From Roseiflexus castenholzii DSM 13941 (GTDB lineage Bacteria; Chloroflexota; Chloroflexia; Chloroflexales; Roseiflexaceae): a stretch of 64,000 nucleotides of DNA. The position numbers were made by a program, and so were the translations under genes. Under the pieces are notes generated by a model that did not search any database, was not told the origin of the DNA, and saw nothing but the letters and a program-made list of their open reading frames with translations. Numbering within the stretch: position 1 is the first letter of the stretch; every line of letters starts with the position of its first letter. The stretch lies in the NCBI RefSeq assembly GCF_000017805.1, contig NC_009767.1:3947001-4011000 (forward strand), written 5' to 3'. Shown piece by piece: positions 51,794-60,781 of this stretch.

Positions 51794-53791
51794 TCAGCGA
51801 CGAACGATCGGCAAATAGCCACGATAGACCTGCGCCAGGACGCGCAGCGTGACCGGCGGCAGCGCCGAGTTGCTGACCCGCACCTCCAGATCGCCAGCGT
51901 TCGCCACATCAGCCGCAGTGAGCGTGGTGCGCAGTTCAGTGGCGCTGACAAACGTTGTCGGACGTTCAACGCCGCCGATGACGATCGTGCTGCTCGCGTC
52001 GAAGCCGGCGCCGGAGACGATCACAACCGTTCCTGCTTCGCCGACGCCAACAAACGGCGGCGTGAGCGATAGCGCCAACACCAGTTCATACGCTCCCACA
52101 TCACAGGCGCCTCCCTGCGGACGAATGACGCCGCGCTGATCGGCTGCCGGGCACGTCGCCGCCGCAGCGCGGTTGAACCCCGGACTGGACGCCGCAATTG
52201 CCATCGTCGGTGTGGGACCGCCATTGTTTGCCAGCGGCGCGAGTTGTGGGTCCTGGAAGAGGATTGCCGAAGCCGGTGAGGTTATCAGGTTGTTGATGTC
52301 GTTATTGAAATCGGGCGCTTTGGTGCGTGGAAACTGAATGTTACCGCCGCCATTGAGCAATGCACGGTTCGTGTGGTACCCCTGAAACTCGGTTGTGACC
52401 GGGTTCGTGTGCGTTGGATCGAGGCGATTAGCAGAGAAGATTGAACTGGTCAGTGTCACTGCCGCTGCTGACGGATTACCGGCAAAGATCGCACCACCCT
52501 GAAACGTGGCGAAATTGCTCGCAAACGTCGCGTGAATAATGTCGATGGTCCCTCTGCTGATGATCATGCCGCCTCCCTGACCGATGACGTTGGTTCCGGC
52601 GGTTGCGGCGCGATTGTCGAAGAACGTTGAGTTCACCACCCGTCCGCGACCGTTCACCGACATCCAGACGCCACCTCCTTGCCTTGCGGCATAGTTGCCG
52701 TTGAACGTCGACTCGCGGATCTCGATATTGTCCTCATTCACCCCACCTGCCAGGTCGTCTTCGATATGATAAATAGCGCCGCCGTGACCTTCAGCGGGCG
52801 GTGAGTCGAGCACCCGGTTGTTGCTAAAGGTCGAGCGGGCATAGGTCGCTTTCGTGTTCAGGTTATCGGAGATCGTCACTTTGAGTGCGCCGCCGCCGCG
52901 CGTTGCAGTGTTTCCATCGAACACGCTGCCGCAGACCTCGACAGTGTTACCGGTGATCGGATTGAAGCTATTGCTGACGCCATCGAGATGAATGGCGCCG
53001 CCATGCCCTCGCACAATGCCGCCCGTCGTCGCGTCAGCGGCGCGGTTGTTCGTGAACCGCGAGTTGTAGACCTGCAAGCCGGTCGCAATTCCGCCGAATG
53101 CGCCGCCGCTGCCGGCCTCATTGTTGACAAAGACCGACCCGACGATGACCGTTTCGTAGATATTGCCGGCATAGATCGCACCGCCTTGATTGTCCTCGTC
53201 GGTCATGCTGGTCGTGCGGTTGTTCTCGAAGATCGAGTTGATGATATGGAGGCGTGTTCCCGGACTCGTCACCCACAGCGCCCCACCGCGCGCTTTGTCG
53301 TCCTGCGTTTTCGTGGCGGCCGGCGCGCGCCCATTGATAAAGCGCATATTCTGGATGACCAGATCGTTGCCGGAGGTCTTATCAATGTGCGAACCCGGGG
53401 TAAACGGTTTTTCGAGAATACGGGTGACACCGCCGCCATCGAGCGTGATCAGTCCTTTACCATCCAGCACAATATCGCGGGTCGCTGAGGTGACCAGTGG
53501 CGAAGTGATCGGAATCGTGACCGGGTGGGGTCCGCAGTCGAAGGTGATATGCCCGCCGGTCGCAAGCGCCGCCTGAAGGTTCGCCTGCGTGCAACTGGTG
53601 ATGACCGTCGGATTGACCAGCGTCACCGGCACAATCGGAGGGGTGCAGGCAGCGGGAGGCGCGCCAGGAGCGCCGGCAGGCGCCGATGCCATACCGGGCA
53701 GTGGCGGAACTGTCGCGCTGACACACAGGATGGTCAGGCAGATATGCGCCAGCAGACGACGCCAGCGACTGGGTGGTCGTGAGGTGTTCAT
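51794..53791 (-). CDS. Secreted parallel beta-helix protein with IPT/TIG domain
   Basis: A 665-residue exported protein. The N-terminus RRLLAHICLTILCVSATVPPLPGMASA is a signal peptide. Residues about 55-540 show repeated short strands with N-x-x-x-A-x-x-G-G-A and F-x-x-N motifs (FVNNEAGSGGAFGG, FDGNTATRGGGALKV), typical of right-handed parallel beta-helices of the polymorphic outer-membrane/choice-of-anchor class. GGACDVGAYELV closes the helix. An IPT/TIG-like Ig domain follows and the chain ends RGYLPIVRR. The ATG at 53791 fits the signal peptide; an ATG at 53842 has a better ribosome site and is possible. A surface adhesin or polysaccharide-binding role is inferred. Confidence 0.8.
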   Translation of the reverse strand: MNTSRPPSRWRRLLAHICLTILCVSATVPPLPGMASAPAGAPGAPPAACTPPIVPVTLVNPTVITSCTQANLQAALATGGHITFDCGPHPVTIPITSPLVTSATRDIVLDGKGLITLDGGGVTRILEKPFTPGSHIDKTSGNDLVIQNMRFINGRAPAATKTQDDKARGGALWVTSPGTRLHIINSIFENNRTTSMTDEDNQGGAIYAGNIYETVIVGSVFVNNEAGSGGAFGGIATGLQVYNSRFTNNRAADATTGGIVRGHGGAIHLDGVSNSFNPITGNTVEVCGSVFDGNTATRGGGALKVTISDNLNTKATYARSTFSNNRVLDSPPAEGHGGAIYHIEDDLAGGVNEDNIEIRESTFNGNYAARQGGGVWMSVNGRGRVVNSTFFDNRAATAGTNVIGQGGGMIISRGTIDIIHATFASNFATFQGGAIFAGNPSAAAVTLTSSIFSANRLDPTHTNPVTTEFQGYHTNRALLNGGGNIQFPRTKAPDFNNDINNLITSPASAILFQDPQLAPLANNGGPTPTMAIAASSPGFNRAAAATCPAADQRGVIRPQGGACDVGAYELVLALSLTPPFVGVGEAGTVVIVSGAGFDASSTIVIGGVERPTTFVSATELRTTLTAADVANAGDLEVRVSNSALPPVTLRVLAQVYRGYLPIVRR

Positions 53792-53974
53792 TGAGCCGCT
53801 CACGGACAGAAGATCATAACGATACGAAATCCTGGATAGCATAAACCTTTCTTTGACCGCGCGCAATAGTACATCGTCCCTACTTCTTTTCCAGGACCCG
53901 GGATCGATCAGAAGTCGAACCAGCCGGCATTGGCGCTGCTCCAACCGCCGGCGCACCAAGTGTCGTTGCAAGTA

Positions 53975-54124
53975 ATACCAATGACGATTGAAGATGCCGC
54001 ATTCTGGTCATTCCGAGCCCTTCGCTTCGCTCAGGGTAAACGCAGCGAGGAATCTGAGCGGGTCGCGCACGACCCTCGCGCTGCTCGGGGTGACCATGCC
54101 GGATGGTCACCGGTCATTGGTATA
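53975..54124. repeat. Terminal-inverted-repeat element, copy 5 (family A)
   Basis: Ends ATACCAATGAC (53975) and GTCATTGGTAT (about 54113-54123). The interior has CCCTTCGCTTCGCTCAGGG as in copy 2 and no 22-bp expansion. It lies between the divergent beta-helix and lipoprotein genes. The rest of 53792-54304 shows no gene. Confidence 0.88.
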
Positions 54125-54304
54125 AGATGCAACCTCTTCGTGCAGCCGACCGCTGCGCGTGTGAACGATCCGAAGGCGCTTCACCGCGCGAAAATCCGGG
54201 TTCAATCAACGATGCATCGTGGTACGTCTATCGCACATGACGCGCTGTAATGCCCGCGTTTGCGAAAGACAGAAATGCTGGAGATGTGCTACCATAACAA
54301 GGCA

Positions 54305-55513
54305 ATGGACACACATATTGGACAGCATGCGCAATGGCGCGTTCTTTTGAGCATCCTCCTGGCTGCGGCATGCATCGCGTCGTGCGCTGCACCGGCCAGT
54401 TCAGCGCCAGCAGATCCGGTGCGCGTCCAGGAAGCCTACTTCTACAAGCCACCGAAGGATGGGACGACCGCCGAGGCGCTGGCAGCGCGCGCCGACCTGA
54501 TCATCCTGACGCGCACCGATGAGCCGTTTCGCGATGCGGTCCGGCGCGCAGGCTATGCTGGCGTTATTTTGCAGTATATGCTGGCGGCTGAGGTGAGCGG
54601 GCCGGTTGATGCAGTACGCGCCGACGCTCCCTGTAACTCGGAGCACCGTCCGTGGCGCAATCAGGCGGCGTTTCGCGTCGGCGAGTTCTGCAACCTGATT
54701 CATCCCAATGACGACTGGTTTCTGCACAACGAGAAGGGAGAACGTCTCTACACCAACTGGCCCGGTCACACCGGATATTTTTACCACATGAATCCTGCCA
54801 GTCCGGGATGGCGCGCATTTCTGGTCGCCCGTCTGCGCCAGGCACTTGAAGGAGACGATCAGGAACCTGCGTTGGGGTACGACGGCGTCTTCCTGGATAA
54901 TGTGGCGCTGACCCTGTGGAAACTGCGCCGGCAGGTGAACAACAGCGATGGCGCCGTGCGCGAATTCGGCTCGGATGAGGCGTATCGAACCGCGTGGGTC
55001 GCGCTGCTTACCGATGTCTCCAATGCGCTGCGCCCTGCCCGGCCCGTCTGGGCGAACCTGATTGCCGAATCCGCGCCGGGTAGCGGATGGGACGAGTATC
55101 TGCCATACCTTGATGGCGTCATGGTGGAGGCCTTCGCCACCGGTTGGCGCGGCAGCGTTGCGCCGTCCGAATGGGAGCGCGGGCTGGTGCAGGCTGAGGA
55201 GGTGCTGCGCCACGAAAAGGGATATCTGGCGGTGGTTCAGGCAAAAGACCAGACGTTGCTTCCTTTTGCGCTGGCATCATACCTGTTGATCACCGACGGT
55301 CGTCGCGCCTTCTTCCGCTATGTCGAACGCGGCGATTACGCGATCTTTCCGCACTACCCCCTGCTCGACACGTCGCTGGGCGCGCCAAGAGGGCCGCGCT
55401 ACCGCCAGGACGATGGAACCTGGCGGCGCGATTTTGCGCGCGGGTACGTCATTGCCGATCCCGTAACCCAACAGGCGCAGATTGTTGTTGAGGGACGCGA
55501 AGGCGCTGAGTAG
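54305..55513 (+). CDS. Lipoprotein with glycoside hydrolase-like TIM barrel
   Basis: A 402-residue exported lipoprotein. The N-terminus WRVLLSILLAAACIASC ends in a lipobox (IASC), so the mature protein would be lipidated. The body has barrel-like strands with acidic ends: GYDGVFLDNVAL (about 188) and YLDGVMVEAFATGW (about 258), plus PVWANLIAES. This resembles the uncharacterised GHL15/GH114-like families, some of which cut alpha-1,4-galactosaminogalactan. The substrate is not proven. Upstream Met codons in frame at 54275 and 54284 are alternatives; the ATG at 54305 gives the shortest n-region. It faces the methyltransferase gene. Confidence 0.68.
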   Translation: MDTHIGQHAQWRVLLSILLAAACIASCAAPASSAPADPVRVQEAYFYKPPKDGTTAEALAARADLIILTRTDEPFRDAVRRAGYAGVILQYMLAAEVSGPVDAVRADAPCNSEHRPWRNQAAFRVGEFCNLIHPNDDWFLHNEKGERLYTNWPGHTGYFYHMNPASPGWRAFLVARLRQALEGDDQEPALGYDGVFLDNVALTLWKLRRQVNNSDGAVREFGSDEAYRTAWVALLTDVSNALRPARPVWANLIAESAPGSGWDEYLPYLDGVMVEAFATGWRGSVAPSEWERGLVQAEEVLRHEKGYLAVVQAKDQTLLPFALASYLLITDGRRAFFRYVERGDYAIFPHYPLLDTSLGAPRGPRYRQDDGTWRRDFARGYVIADPVTQQAQIVVEGREGAE

Positions 55514-55526
55514 CCAGATTGCGTGG

Positions 55527-56747
55527 TTACGCGCTTTCGACGGCGGCAGTGACGCCGAGCGCATCGAGCGTCCGCCCAATCTCATCGACATACAGCGCAT
55601 TCATGACGATCACCGCATCGGGCTGATACGAGCGCAGAAATGCCGGTTCAACGACTTGTTGCCCGCTGCCGGCGACATATTTCCCCTGTTTGCGCGGATT
55701 GATATCGACCACGTATTCAATAGCGTTCAGATCGCGGAAGACGTTCAGAAACGTCACTCCCTTCGATCCGGCGCCCCAGACCACCACGCGCCTGGATTGC
55801 CGCGCCAGATGACCGAGTCGCGCGCGCCAATACTCCACTTTTGCGCCATAGTTGTCGCCAAACGCTGCAACATTATGCCACATGCGTTCACCATCAAGCC
55901 GCGCCTGCGCCGTCGGCGAAACGCTATGTGATGTTGGTCGCGCCTCGATGGACAGGAACTGCCCGCCGAACGCTTCGCGCACATCAAGCGTCTCGAAGCC
56001 GGATGTCTCGAACAGATGCGTCAACGACGCCGGGCTGAAGTACGAACAATGCTCGTAGATAATGTCCCAAATGCCCAGGTCGCGCAGCATCCAGAGCGCA
56101 TTTGGCACCTCAAAGTACACCGTTGGCTGACGATGATCGCCGATCACGCGGCGCAGGCTCTCGATAAACACGCGCGGACGCTCGATATGTTCGAGCACGT
56201 GGCGACATACGATCAGATCGGCCGGTTCGTGCGCATATGATTCCCCAAAGAAATCCACCACAAAGCGCACATTTGGGTCAAGCGCATCGCGCGCCGGATC
56301 GGGCACAAAACTTTTGTCGAATCCAATGCCGCGATTATTGCCAGCACGACAGATCTGACGCAAGAAATCACCCTTGCCGCAGCCAATCTCGATGATATCC
56401 CTGTCATACAGATCATACCGTTCAACCAATCGTTCCGTCAATTCCGTCGCATACTGCTGGAAACGCCCGGAGAAGTGGAGTGAATTTTCATATTCCTGTG
56501 AATACTCCATTTTTGACGAATCAAAGGCGTAGTTGTATATATGGCTGCACTCGGCGCAATAACCAAGCGTAATATTGCCTTTCGGCGCGCGTAGTGCGGC
56601 TTCGCGCGTTTCCCACAGCACATTACAATAGACCGGCGCCTGCGAAACATTCATAAAGAGATGAACATCCGCTGATCCGCAAACCGGACAGAAGCGAGCA
56701 TCGGCTGTCGGCTGATCGTCACCGTGGCGCGTAGTCGAATGGCTCAT
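55527..56747 (-). CDS. Zinc-ribbon SAM methyltransferase with C-terminal C-methyltransferase domain
   Basis: A 406-residue enzyme of the sugar C-methyltransferase (TylC3/NovU-like) architecture. An N-terminal zinc site is intact: CPVCGS (about 20) and YCAECSH (about 66). The SAM domain has IIEIGCGKGDFLRQI (about 118) and VCRHVLEHIERPRVF. The C-terminal Rossmann-like domain has VVWGAGSKGVTFLNVF and VVDINPRKQGKYVAGSGQ. The gene is a clear paralogue of the 60782-62002 gene, with identical length. The ATG at 56745-56747 follows GAGG. Next to a glycosyltransferase, a role in making methyl-branched sugars is inferred. Confidence 0.82.
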   Translation of the reverse strand: MSHSTTRHGDDQPTADARFCPVCGSADVHLFMNVSQAPVYCNVLWETREAALRAPKGNITLGYCAECSHIYNYAFDSSKMEYSQEYENSLHFSGRFQQYATELTERLVERYDLYDRDIIEIGCGKGDFLRQICRAGNNRGIGFDKSFVPDPARDALDPNVRFVVDFFGESYAHEPADLIVCRHVLEHIERPRVFIESLRRVIGDHRQPTVYFEVPNALWMLRDLGIWDIIYEHCSYFSPASLTHLFETSGFETLDVREAFGGQFLSIEARPTSHSVSPTAQARLDGERMWHNVAAFGDNYGAKVEYWRARLGHLARQSRRVVVWGAGSKGVTFLNVFRDLNAIEYVVDINPRKQGKYVAGSGQQVVEPAFLRSYQPDAVIVMNALYVDEIGRTLDALGVTAAVESA

Positions 56748-56755
56748 TGGCAACC

Positions 56756-57814
56756 TCATTTCACAGAACATGACGCGCGCCGATCATCGTGCTGCATAGC
56801 ATCGGCAAGCGCCTCCTGCATCATCGAAACCAGCGCGCAGGCATGATGCACCGGATTGAACCGCTCCACGACATCCCGATACGCACACTCGATCATCCGT
56901 TCGATGTCCGGTTTATGGTCGGGATCGAGCGCCCAGCGCAGCGCTTCGACATAGCTCTCAGGCGTTCCGCGCACCACTATGCCATTTTCTCCATGGCGAA
57001 CATAATCGCGCACACCCAGAGCATCATTAACGATCACCAGTTTCTTGAGCGCCATGGCGTTCAGGTATGTTTGCTGACCGCTGGCGCGGGAGGTTCTCAT
57101 GCGCAGCGGCACGACGACAACTGCTGCGCCACGCAGCAATCGAACATACGCATCGTGTGGAACCTGCCTTGCGCAAACATTTGGCGGGAGATTCGGGTAG
57201 GTGTCCAATTTGCGTGTGGCGAACACAAATGCATAGTCTGGCATCATCCGCGCGGCTTCCACCAGCGGTGCGTAGTCGCGAAACGAATTGCCGCCGGCAA
57301 ATACATACGTTCCCGCCTCGACGCCACCTTGCATCTCTTCTTTGGTCAGTGAACACATGTAGGGAACAAAGCGCACTTTTGCCGCATCGACGCCCCAGAC
57401 GAGCGGAAAAAGGCGACATTCGTCATTCGAGAGCAACACATAACGACTGATCGCCCGGTCTGCAAAACGCACAAGAATGCGGTCGAGCACAGCACGCCAT
57501 CCGGTGTTGGGTTCCCACGCTTCGCCGCAGAAAACGATGGTCGGTCGCCAGCGACGCGGTAGAAAACTCAAGAGAAATACTGCCAGCACTTCTGGCTTGA
57601 ACCGTCCGCGCCCGGTAAATAACAGCAATCCTTCATACTTTGTCGCAGCCTGTACCACGCCTCTCAGCAGCGCGAACTCTCCCCACAGATCGTAGCCGGT
57701 CGCATATGTCCACGGGGGCATGGTCACTTGCTCGAACATTGCGGCAAATACCGGCACACCCATCAGGTAATCCAGTGTTGTGCCGCATCCGGCACGCCGC
57801 ACTGTACGGTCCAT
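56756..57814 (-). CDS. Glycosyltransferase, GT4-like
   Basis: A 352-residue cytoplasmic transferase of the GT-B fold. The C-terminal half (about 180-330) has the nucleotide-sugar region: TYVFAGGNSFRDYAPLVEAARMMPDYAFVFAT, QVPHDAYVRLLRGAAVVVVPLR, SGQQTYLNAMALKKLVIVNDALGVRDYV. The usual E-x7-E is not well kept. The donor and acceptor are unknown. The ATG at 57812-57814 with AGGAG close upstream is chosen; the frame is open further into the next gene's repeat but that part is low complexity. It stops 8 bases before the methyltransferase start, so the two are likely co-transcribed. Confidence 0.78.
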   Translation of the reverse strand: MDRTVRRAGCGTTLDYLMGVPVFAAMFEQVTMPPWTYATGYDLWGEFALLRGVVQAATKYEGLLLFTGRGRFKPEVLAVFLLSFLPRRWRPTIVFCGEAWEPNTGWRAVLDRILVRFADRAISRYVLLSNDECRLFPLVWGVDAAKVRFVPYMCSLTKEEMQGGVEAGTYVFAGGNSFRDYAPLVEAARMMPDYAFVFATRKLDTYPNLPPNVCARQVPHDAYVRLLRGAAVVVVPLRMRTSRASGQQTYLNAMALKKLVIVNDALGVRDYVRHGENGIVVRGTPESYVEALRWALDPDHKPDIERMIECAYRDVVERFNPVHHACALVSMMQEALADAMQHDDRRASCSVK

Positions 57815-57923
57815 CACTCCTGTGCTCCTTATTGCCGGACTGTGAGATCCTGCAACGATGCATGACTGTGTGCCGAAACAATCATACACGTTTCTGGAAC
57901 AACCGCGCACCTCCATCCTTCGC

Positions 57924-60512
57924 TTACGGGTTGGTGACCAGCGGCAACCAGACGACCGACGGAGAAGCGCCGACAATTGGTGTCGCGCTCGGTGTCGGCG
58001 TTGCGCTCGGTGTCGGCGTTGCGCTCGGTGTCGGTGTTGCGCTCGGTGTCGGCGTTGCGCTCGGTGTCGGCGTTGCGCTCGGTGTCGGTGTTGGGGTGGC
58101 AGTCGGTCCTCCGACGCCACTGAGCGGTCGCACGGTAATGTTGCCAAAACTGGCATCGACGTGGTGCGCCACCAGCAGCAGCGACCCACGCTCCAGCGGT
58201 TGCTCTCCCGCCGGCGCAACCCCGTCCACCGTCCATCCCGCCGGCTCCGCCTCTGCTGCCCGCCACACCTTCAGCCGGTACCGCTGCCCTCCCCCTGCGA
58301 CTGTCTCCACCCGCATCTTGAACATATACGTCTCCCCCATCCGCAACCGCATTCCGCTCAGGTCGCGCGCAAACACTGTCGCCGCCCCTGTGTCCAGATG
58401 CAGGTGCATCGCCCGCTGCGTCGAACTCGCGTCCGGGTACCGTTCCAGCCGGTACCATCCCAGCGCTCCGAGCGGGTAGTACACCCAGCGCGGCTGCGTC
58501 TCCTGCCCTGCCGGTGCATCCCAGTGCCCCTGCCACCGCAGCAGCAACCCCACCCCCGGTCCCCCGCTATTCGGTCGCTGCCCGCGATACATATCGATCT
58601 CGTGGATCGTCACCGCCGCCGTTACTTCATAGTCAGTCCACGTCACATCTCCAATCGCCAGCAACCGGTCGTACCCCGTCGACACCGGGCGCACACTTCC
58701 CTCCTCCAGCGCCCACAGTCCGTCCACCGCCTGCGCCGCCTCTCCCACCCGCTCTACCACGCTCCAGTCAATCGCATCCGGCAGCGGCCACGTCGCGCCA
58801 GGGATATACCGCACCGTCACCGTTTGCACACTCGTGTTCCCCAGCCGGTCCACCGCCGTTATTTCCAGCGTGTTGTCTCCGGCGCTCAACTCCGCCCGAT
58901 CCAGCTCAATGTTGAACTCCCCTGTTGTGTACACCCGCCGCCAGTTCAAGAATGAGTTCGTGTAACTCCCCGGTCCCGGCATCAGCGACCGCTCCGCTCC
59001 GCCGTTCAAGCGGTAGCGCAGCGGCCACGCCGCCGTCCCAAACGCTGCCATGTTATACTCGAACCCGTCGGCGTCGCTCATCCGCCCCAGCACATTCACC
59101 CATCGCTGCGGGTTCCCCCGCGCTCCGAACGTCTGCACCGGTCCGTCCCATATATCGATCACCGGCTGGCTCCCCACTGCTGTCGGCCATGTCCGAAAGA
59201 CCCCGCTGCATCGCGCCATCTTCCCGCTTGCGTCCGTCACCGTCAACCGATACCAGTAGTTCGTCGCCGCCTGCAACCCGCTGATGGTGAAGGCGTGCGT
59301 CTGCCCTGAGCCGCTCGTCTGCACACCTCCCGCCGCCGCGCGCGACCCGTAGCGCAACTCCGCCGTCGTCGGCTCGTCGCTGTACCCCGTCACGGTAAGC
59401 GTCGTCCCGCTCAGCGTGTGCGGCGGGCACGCCAGCAGCGGCGCGTGTGCGTCCGGGTGCGCCTGCGGATCGTCGGGGAGCGGCGCGTTCGCCACGTGGA
59501 AATAATCCACCGACGCCGTGAACGGCTGCGCGTACCGCCCGCTCGCCTCGGCATTCCCCGCGAACACCCCTACGCTCGTGACGCTTAACATCACCGTCCC
59601 ATTCGTAAACAGCGTCCAATTCGCGCCATCGAACGAATAGCGAAACTGCCAATTTGTCCCACTGCGCGTCATCCGCAGCCATACCGGATGCCCTGGCGCA
59701 CTGAGCGCACTGTTGTTGAAGGTCGTCGCGCTCGTCCCGCTCACCAATCCGGCGAACAGTCGCACCTGCTCCACGCCAGCGCTGTTCCTCCGGCTCGAAA
59801 TGTCGAAGCGCACAAAGGTCGTCGCATCGCTTGTCTGCGCGATCAACCCTTGCATTGCGATATGCCCGCTCACCCGCGAGTTGAACTTTGCTATCACGTC
59901 GAAGTCGGCGTCCGGCGCCGCTTGCAGCAGGCGCACCGCCGTGTTGCCGTTCGTCCACGGCTCGCGCGGCGGACCATCAGGCACGATCAGGCGGATGTCC
60001 GTGCCGGTCAACTCATACGCCGCGCCGCCTGGATCGACGAACGTCCAGGAATCCAGCCCGCCGGTGCGGTTGAAGTCGTCGGAAACGATGGGACCGGAGG
60101 CGGGCGGCATGAGAGACGCCGGAGCGCTGAGCGCAGGGGTGGGGGTGGGAGTGGCGACGGCGGTGGTAAAGGTCTGCGGCGACGAGAAAGCATTCGTCCC
60201 GTCGGAGCGATAGGCGGTGATCCAGAAGCGATAGGTTGTGGCAGGGACGAGGTCGGAAAGCAACGCAGTATGGGAGGTTCCATCGCCGCTGGCAGGAGCG
60301 CTCTCCGTCCAGGCGCCATCGGCGGGACCGTAGAAGACCGCGCCGCCTGCCGAGAGATTGGTCGTCCAGCGAATTGTGGCGCTGCTGGCGGCTGGGATGA
60401 CCTGAATGTCGGTAATTGTCAGCGTCGCCGGAGAAGGAGATGGCTCAACAGCGAACACGCCGCCGATCAGAACCATTGCCAATCCAAGCGCAAGTATGAC
60501 CGCATAGCGCAT
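57924..60512 (-). CDS. Secreted multidomain FN3/LamG-like protein with LPLV tail
   Basis: An 862-residue exported protein. Signal peptide MRYAVILALGLAMVLIGGVF (1-20) is followed by an FN3 domain (about 25-125), a TP-rich linker, a concanavalin-like domain (about 140-340), a second FN3-like domain (about 365-450), an Ig-like domain (about 460-575) and a second concanavalin-like domain (about 580-790). A spacer of six SATPTP repeats leads to the C-terminus SVVWLPLVTNP. No catalytic motif was recognised. It may bind carbohydrate at the cell surface. ATG at 60512 has GGTGG six bases upstream. It lies 109 bases before the glycosyltransferase. Confidence 0.8.
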   Translation of the reverse strand: MRYAVILALGLAMVLIGGVFAVEPSPSPATLTITDIQVIPAASSATIRWTTNLSAGGAVFYGPADGAWTESAPASGDGTSHTALLSDLVPATTYRFWITAYRSDGTNAFSSPQTFTTAVATPTPTPALSAPASLMPPASGPIVSDDFNRTGGLDSWTFVDPGGAAYELTGTDIRLIVPDGPPREPWTNGNTAVRLLQAAPDADFDVIAKFNSRVSGHIAMQGLIAQTSDATTFVRFDISSRRNSAGVEQVRLFAGLVSGTSATTFNNSALSAPGHPVWLRMTRSGTNWQFRYSFDGANWTLFTNGTVMLSVTSVGVFAGNAEASGRYAQPFTASVDYFHVANAPLPDDPQAHPDAHAPLLACPPHTLSGTTLTVTGYSDEPTTAELRYGSRAAAGGVQTSGSGQTHAFTISGLQAATNYWYRLTVTDASGKMARCSGVFRTWPTAVGSQPVIDIWDGPVQTFGARGNPQRWVNVLGRMSDADGFEYNMAAFGTAAWPLRYRLNGGAERSLMPGPGSYTNSFLNWRRVYTTGEFNIELDRAELSAGDNTLEITAVDRLGNTSVQTVTVRYIPGATWPLPDAIDWSVVERVGEAAQAVDGLWALEEGSVRPVSTGYDRLLAIGDVTWTDYEVTAAVTIHEIDMYRGQRPNSGGPGVGLLLRWQGHWDAPAGQETQPRWVYYPLGALGWYRLERYPDASSTQRAMHLHLDTGAATVFARDLSGMRLRMGETYMFKMRVETVAGGGQRYRLKVWRAAEAEPAGWTVDGVAPAGEQPLERGSLLLVAHHVDASFGNITVRPLSGVGGPTATPTPTPSATPTPSATPTPSATPTPSATPTPSATPTPSATPIVGASPSVVWLPLVTNP
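57985..58100 (-). repeat. 18-bp coding repeat (SATPTP)n
   Basis: An 18-base unit (GCGCTCGGTGTCGGCGTT on the plus strand) is repeated about six times with C/T variation. On the coding strand it encodes Ser-Ala-Thr-Pro-Thr-Pro. It forms the stalk before the C-terminal tail of the secreted protein and could change length by slippage without a frameshift. Confidence 0.92.
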
Positions 60513-60781
60513 AGGTAACCACCAGGGCTGAAACGAAAGATACAACCGTACCGAATGCCCCTACTCAAGGGCAAAGATGTTCGAGACAAGAGATATTTGC
60601 CGCTTCCCGGCGCCTTCGTGTCTTCACCCCCCTGATTCCCTCTCTCTTGCGTTCGCAGAGGGCATGTGGGCGCTCTGACAGCCAGAGCGGACGATACATG
60701 CGCAGGATTGCCGGAAAAGACCACACGCGGAAACAAAAGGAACCTGCGGCGGCGCTATTGCGCGCAACGGCGTTCCAGGAC
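60513..60781. other. Intergenic space, nothing recognised
   Basis: This 269-bp space lies between two minus-strand genes. It contains a short hairpin CGCTCTGACAGCCAGAGCG near 60671-60689 without a T-run. No gene or member of the repeat families was seen. Confidence 0.4.

Noticed and set aside
57815..58219. Longer glycosyltransferase start with HRAQRRHRAQ repeats
   Set aside because: The extension is the out-of-frame reading of the SATPTP coding repeat in the neighbouring gene. The ATG at 57814 with AGGAG fits the family better.
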